Shown here: piece after piece, positions 58,690 through 64,000 of the stretch | How the letters are laid out: each line of letters begins with the position of its first letter | How positions within the stretch are numbered: position 1 is the stretch's first letter | DNA from: Rallus limicola | Lineage: Eukaryota; Chordata; Aves; Gruiformes; Rallidae | Length of the DNA: 64,000 nt | Direction: 5' to 3' | NCBI GenBank assembly: GCA_022605955.1 | Contig: JAKCOZ010000018.1 | Location: 10,238,001 to 10,302,000 of the forward strand | Program-made: the position numbers and the translations under genes | Notes under the pieces: generated by a model | The model's database searches: none | Told to the model about the DNA's origin: nothing | The model's input: only the letters and a program-made list of their open reading frames with translations

Positions 58690-61600
58690 TCTTTGGCTGG
58701 ATTCCTTCTTCCATAATACCTAGAAAAGCACTTTCGATACAGCCGTGCCAGAGCCTAATGCGTGGCTTCGCTACCCCGCGCTATTACATCACCCTCCTCC
58801 CGCCAAGCAAGGCGCTCCCACTGCTGGAGTGGCGATTCCCACGGCTCCCCGGCTGTGTCCTCCCTCCCGTCCCCAGCAGCCTCAGCTCCTTCGTCCCATC
58901 CTGCCCGACGAACTGGCACACGTCAGCCAAGTGGCACAACCGCTCGCGGGCTCCTGCCCATCTCTCCCCATCCCAAGGGGGTGGGTGGCAGCGGGCGCCT
59001 TTATTCTTTACCCAGCCTCCATAGACGTGTTCCTTCCTCTCTCGGAGGTTATTGTGGGAGGGTGACAGGAGAGCTGGTGAACAGCGTGACTGCATATGCC
59101 TCATCTCCTTTGGAAACCAGAGACAAACAAGCTGAGGCTAGGGAATATTGCTCCATTTAAGCCTGCAACAAGAAGATGGCAGGTGGAGGCTGGTTTTAGG
59201 CAGAAGCTGCAAGGCTCTTCTTTCCAAATCAGTCTCTTTCTTCTTCCTTCTAAGAGAACGCTTTGTCTTGAAAACTGTGAACTCACCAGCATTAGCTTCC
59301 TGCTGCCAAGTGGCTTCTCATGCTAATAAAATTATATTTAGAAGAGCACCAGATTGTATAAAGTGTCAATAATTTAAAAAAAAATATTCCCTGGAGGAGA
59401 AGAGCTGTGGGCTTCCTCTCCCCACAACGGAGATAAACTCTCCCTGAGTCATACACAGACCTTGATTTTTGAGGCACAAGCATTTGTATTTATTTACAAT
59501 TTTTAATGTACATAGACTTTATCCTTTGATTTACTTTTCATGCCACTGCCCTCTCTCTTCCTGATGCTGGCTGGAAAATCCTTCTTTGTGTAAAAATTAA
59601 TTCCATAGCCGGTCCTCTCTCCCTGTGTAAAATTCACACAGGGAATTACTGGTGGCATCCCCTTGTTAAAACATTGGCAGAAGATCAATGGGGCACTAGC
59701 ACCTTCATGTTAAACACTTAACTTTCAAAGGGAGCTTTAGATTTTATCATGGGCCTCAGGGGTCAACATATTTTGCAAGCACCTAAATGCTGAGCATCTA
59801 AACCTCTGGACCTTGTTTATACAGAGCTGGAGTGTTTGCCTATCATGCCACAAACCACACTTTGAACTCAATTGGGGTGCAGCGCCTCAGAAGAGAGGCC
59901 TTAGCAATGCACTCAGCACACCTAATGCTGGCTTCTCTTCTGATAATTCACATTTGCGATGCCAATTCCAGCAAATCCTTTGTCATTTGGTAACTTCACA
60001 GGCAGCGTGCAGGCGGCAGCCAGCCAGCGGTTGAACTGTGCAGGTAGAGCTCCATGGGAGCTGCTTTGGAGCTTCTCTCAGACCATTTGTCCTTGATCCT
60101 GGCGTTTTTCCCATCCTGGCCTACTGGATTCTTGCAAAACCTGCCACCTCTTCTTGGAAGCAGAATAACCTTCTCTGTGTCCCAGGCTGTACAGCCAGGG
60201 TAAGTGTGCTTGTTTGGTTTCACATCCAGGTGTTACATTACTACTTGAGAGCACGACATCCAGAACACAGACAAGAATGAGGGGAGCAAGAAGCATCTCC
60301 TGCATGAGGGCAAGTGGTCACGAAGGACTTCTTGGAGGAGTGGCAGGACCTTCCTCATCCATCCTCCTGCTTGGAGCAGGATGCCCTCCGCGTGCCCTCT
60401 CCAACTGAATTATCCTGTGGTGTGGCTCTGGACCAGCACCATATTCAGAGCACAGAAGTAAAACAACCCCATTTCTAAGACAGAAAGTGGCATTTTAACG
60501 AGAGAGGGGTGTGGGGCATCTTAATGCCTGGGAAGGTCCTCAGTGACTCCAAAAATCTCACAGCATAGCTGCTAATCCTTTCAAATCTGGAGGCTGTGAT
60601 AACAAGGACCGATCACAGGAGAACAGGAACTGCAAGAGTTCACTGATAACCATCCTGCAGTTTGCTCTTTCAGCACAAGTAGCAAATAAAATCACTTCTG
60701 TTCCCCTTGAGACCCAACTACCACGTCCTCCACCTGCGCCTGGGATGTGGAGAATGGGAATTGCTTCCTTTGAGGAAATTACTTCCCCTGGTGAGGAAAA
60801 CTTCCCAGAACTTCACCCCCAGGAGAGGCCAAGACACATGGGCCTGCACAAGGGAACAGTGGTCCATCCTTCTAGCTGAGCAGGCACATCACTCTGGTTA
60901 ACCAAGACAGCAGTGATGCTTTGCTGGTGCCAGGTCTGTTTGCTCTCAGTTTGAGTGCTGTGCTCCCCTCCCCAGCACTGCTGATGGATGCCAGGGACAG
61001 GGTAGGAGTGTGACTGTGGCCACAGGCTGTCCAGCCTGAACTCCCATCTGTGTCTGGCTGCCTTCCCGGTCACATACCAAACCAGAAACCAAAGCTTTAG
61101 ACACTATTTTTTCTTTGATTTCCTTCCTCCACCTTTTAAGTTGTATTTGGGAGTTTTTCTTTGTGTTTGGGACTTTCAGGGTTTTTTTGACAGCTTTGAA
61201 AGGTGAGTGAGTCATGATGCATTTGAGATGTCTCTTCGATTAGATAAAATGAGCATCTTCACAGCTTTTTCTGTCCCTGGGAAGGGGAAGAGGCTGGGGT
61301 GGGAGCTGCCCCAGCATCTTGGCCACAGCCAAAACCTGACCCTTGCAGCAGAATGAGGGCCTCATGCTCCCTGTGTCGTGCTCAGCCCCCCTTGGCAGTT
61401 AAAATGATGGAAGAATTAAATTTGTGCATGGCTGCTCTTACGGAACAGAAGCTGCTTCTCCCAGCTGAGCACCCTCCCGTGACCGGGCTACGCACATGGC
61501 AAAGGGGAAGGATGTATTTCCATCTCACAGCCTCACTCTGCTGGTGATGCAGCTGATACATTACTGTGTCCAGGCTCTTGGCCCATTTAACTTGTGTGCT

Positions 61601-61820
61601 CCACCGCTTCCTCCTCCTCCCCCAGCACAGGCACGTGGCACTGTCGCAACTCGGTTGAATCCTTTGTCCTACTTTTTTCCCTTGACATTTGCAGCATTTG
61701 ACAAGGCCTTTCTAGCTGCCACGGGACAATCCTAGGGTGGTGGTGCCGACTGCAGGGTTCCCATAGCCTGGATGGGAAGGAAGCTCTGAACTTGTTTTGA
61801 GTCACCCCTTTCCCCTTAAG
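58690..61820. other. Right flank, no recognised gene
   Basis: About 3.1 kb of sequence downstream of the cluster. GC content is higher around 58.75-59.05 kb, where several frames are open on both strands, but I see no domain, start context or splice framework to support a gene. Confidence 0.4.
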
Positions 61821-61827
61821 AGAAGAC

Positions 61828-62280
61828 AGGCTGGGTCAGGTTGGAAGGGCCTTTGGTCCAACCTCCTGCTCATGACAAGGTCAGGCCTGATGTCATAGCA
61901 GGTTGATCAGGGCTTTATCCAGTCCAGTATTGAAAACCACCAAGGGTGGAGAAGATATGATCTCCTTGAGCAGCCTGTCCCAGGGTTTGACTGTTATCAT
62001 GGTAAAGACGTTTTTCCTTGTACCCGGTTTCAACTTCCTTTCTGTCAACTGCCTCACCTCCAAGCCACGTACCACCACAAAGACCCTGGCTCCATCCACT
62101 CAGTAACGTGCTTGTTAACTGGCAGGCAGCTCTTTTGCCCCCCCATCCCAAAGCCACCTTCTCTCCAGGCTGACCAAGCCCACCTCCCTCTGCCTCTTCT
62201 TGCAGGGCAAATCCTCCAGCCCCCAAATCTCTTGGTGGCTCTTCACCTAACTTTTTCCAGGTTTTCAATGCTTTACTTGG
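61828..62280 (-). mobile_element. Diverged CR1 LINE fragment
   Basis: The plus strand reads GGTCAGGTTGGAAGGGCCTT, GGTCCAACCTCCTGCTCATG, CAGCCTGTCCCAGGG, and later CTCCAGCCCCCAAATCTCTT and GGTGGCTCTTCACCTAAC. This follows the order of a CR1 3' UTR and C-terminal region in reverse complement. Both boundaries are approximate. Confidence 0.78.
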
Positions 62281-62289
62281 ACACGGGAA

Positions 62290-63390
62290 GGAGAGCTGAG
62301 CTATGGGGATAAAGAAAAGGATTGCTTGGGGAGCAGGAGAGAAAACTGTGGGAGTACTGCGGGGGACTGAAAAGATGCAGATGGTGACGGTTGCAAGGAG
62401 CAGAAGGAGGGTGTCAGTGTGTATCGGGTCCTTTAAGGATTAGAGAGCAGCTGAGCCTACTCTGGAGTGAAATGGCTCCCAGATGCTGGGAATCAGCCAA
62501 CAGTTCCCCCACCACAGCTGAAGGACTTAAATAGGAGCCCAGGGGAAAGCTCTGGTTGTTTTCATGGACTCCAGAGCAAAAAGAAGGTGAGGAGGTTGTT
62601 TTGTGCCCGGAGTTTTGGTGTCTGTCAGGTGTTCTGGTTTACTCCCTGCTCCTCTGAAATGAGTAGTGTGGCTTAGGAGCTTCTCATGGGAGCAGCTGTG
62701 ATAATTGTGGTGTCTTATAAGGCTGCTCTGAAAATGCTGGGTAGGGCTTACAAAGTGCATGTGGGTGACAAAGATTACCACAATAACTAAAGGAAGACTG
62801 GGGAAGGTGTAAGGTTCAGCTGTATAGAAGGGTAGGTGCTCCATAAAGAGCTGCTTGTTTTGGAGCTCCAGTGATGAGTGGTGCTCCAAGGTGCCTCTTT
62901 GGCTTTGACACCTGTGGGGCAAGAGCTTTGCTACAGTCAGCTCCTTGGGTCTCTAGAGAAAGCAGGGCTTTGGCAGAGGCTGCCAGGACTTGAAAAACAT
63001 GAGGTCAGACTTGAGCTTCTGCTGGGCCTGGAGGGATGCCTGGACCAACCTGAGGTTGGCCCCAAGCAACAGGTTCTGTGCTTGTAGTAGGGTTGGACCT
63101 AGCTGCCAGCTTGTGGAGTAAAGGTTTCCTAGGAATGTGAGAAAAGTGGTGGTGCTGTGTAATAACGTGCTTCCCTTTCTGGCCTAAAATTGCTCAACTA
63201 ATTGGGAGTGAACAGAAAAATTGGGAGTGAGCTGTTGGTATTGTGGCAAGGGCTGGCTGTGACACTTCTGGCCTTCTTCCCAAGGAATGTTGTGCCTTTC
63301 TTTGGGAGGGTGATTGTGTGGAGTCACCTGTGATAAAAGCATTAGCTACCTGGGCCCTGCCCTGTAAATGCACCCTCCTGTCATCTTCCG
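62290..63390. other. Right flank, no recognised gene
   Basis: No gene or repeat recognised. Open frames are short and unsupported. Confidence 0.4.
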
Positions 63391-63397
63391 TTTCCAG

Positions 63398-63498
63398 ACA
63401 TGCCTTTAATCCTTATTCACAGTTACAACCGGCCAGCGGATGCTCCAATTTCTTTTGATGATGATGATGACGATGACCACCCATTAAGAAGGCGATAG
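63398..63498 (+). CDS. Possible terminal exon with poly-Asp tail
   Basis: A good acceptor (CTTCCGTTTCCAG, or alternatively TTATTCACAG at 63422) is followed by an open frame that encodes SYNRPADAPISF, then seven Asp and HPLRRR, then TAG. The Asp run comes from a (GAT/GAC) repeat with synonymous interruptions, a mild sign of coding constraint. I do not recognise the protein and see no upstream exon in the window. It may equally be a simple repeat in non-coding DNA. Confidence 0.25.
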
Positions 63499-63499
63499 G

Positions 63500-63860
63500 A
63501 GGGGCTGCAGCGAGTCACCTGCGCTGCTGCCCTGTCCCAGGCGGGGACCTCGCTGCCCAGAGCATCCCTGGCAGCAGGAGCGGCCGAGGGCGGGTGCCGC
63601 GGCGGGTCCCTCCCGCCGGGCTCTTCCTTCCCTGGCGCCGGGCTCCCTCTTGCGACCGTCGGGGACGCAGCCGCGGGTGCTCGGGGGAGCTGGACCGGCT
63701 CTGGCTGCGGGTGATGCTCGGGTCTTGCTAGGCGGGCTGTCTTTGGCGAGGGGCATTAGTGTCCTCTTTGCGCCAAGCTCTGGGAGCAGGTCGGCTCTGC
63801 TGAAACGGAGGAAGATGGCTTCATGTGGCCCTAGAGCTCTGCGGAGGCACAACCCAGCCA
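63500..63860. promoter_or_regulatory. CpG-rich block, possible promoter of a neighbouring gene
   Basis: CG dinucleotides are dense between about 63535 and 63720 (for example GCCGAGGGCGGGTGCCGCGG and GCGACCGTCGGGGACG), unlike the rest of the window. No TATA box is evident. An ATG in AAGATGGCTTC at 63814 opens a frame to 63932, but the product is not recognised. A CpG-island promoter for a gene beyond the window is plausible on either strand. Confidence 0.45.
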
Positions 63861-64000
63861 CAACGGTGACTTCTACCCTTTGCTTAATATCAGAGGTGCT
63901 GACAGCAGAGCTGAGCACGATCTGTGGTAGTTAGTCACCCTTGGAGACTCATGAGCTCTCGAGAATGCAGCACCCATCCTCTTCCCAGCACGGTGGTCTG

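Noticed and set aside
63650..63934. 94-codon open frame across the CpG-rich block
   Set aside because: Long open frames are expected by chance in GC-rich DNA. The product is not recognised and the opposite strand is open too.

Overview
This is vertebrate nuclear DNA, almost certainly from a bird and probably not a galliform. The reasons are the ovoinhibitor-ovomucoid gene pair, the 3'-end fragments of CR1 LINEs (the main avian retrotransposon), vertebrate-style split genes with GT-AG introns, and low coding density. The species is inferred only from gene content. The ovomucoid third domain differs from the chicken and turkey forms.

The core of the window (about 8.55 to 58.67 kb) is a head-to-tail cluster of five plus-strand genes for secreted Kazal-type serine protease inhibitors. 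They carry 15 intact Kazal domains. In order: (1) ovoinhibitor, 16 coding exons, seven domains, 471 aa (8638-19339); (2) ovomucoid, 8 exons, three domains, 207 aa (32491-37669); (3) a 76-aa single-domain inhibitor whose domain is closest to ovoinhibitor domain 7 (39567-41510); (4) a three-domain inhibitor of about 209 aa that I cannot assign to a named gene (47080-51205); (5) an 80-aa SPINK6-like single-domain inhibitor (54656-58552). All five share one plan: a TATA-like box 80 to 105 bases before the ATG, exon 1 encoding a signal peptide and ending in phase 1 inside a Gly or Asp codon, a tiny exon 2 of 17 to 26 nt, then each Kazal domain split over two exons with a phase-2 intron inside the domain and phase-0 introns between domains. 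AATAAA signals follow every stop codon.

The proteins are predicted to be secreted and to act outside the cell as canonical inhibitors. The P1 residues read from the domains are R,R,R,R,F,M,M (ovoinhibitor), K,K,L (ovomucoid), M (gene 3), R,L,S (gene 4) and R (gene 5). The cluster is therefore expected to cover trypsin-like and chymotrypsin/elastase-like proteases. Ovoinhibitor and ovomucoid are known oviduct and egg-white proteins in birds. Tissue roles for the other three are not visible in the sequence.

Between ovoinhibitor and ovomucoid lie decayed Kazal exons (23308-23441, 23828-23888, 28271-28331, perhaps 24063-24115). These point to at least one lost inhibitor gene or domain set. The same interval holds a long CR1 insertion (30678-31998, minus strand) joined directly to a near full-length U6 snRNA copy (31999-32091, minus strand). 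That is the structure expected from reverse-transcriptase template switching.

The left flank (1 to about 8.5 kb) and right flank (about 58.7 to 63.4 kb) contain CR1 fragments but no gene I recognise. The last 600 bases hold a possible terminal coding exon with an Asp run and a CpG-rich block that may be a promoter of a neighbouring gene.
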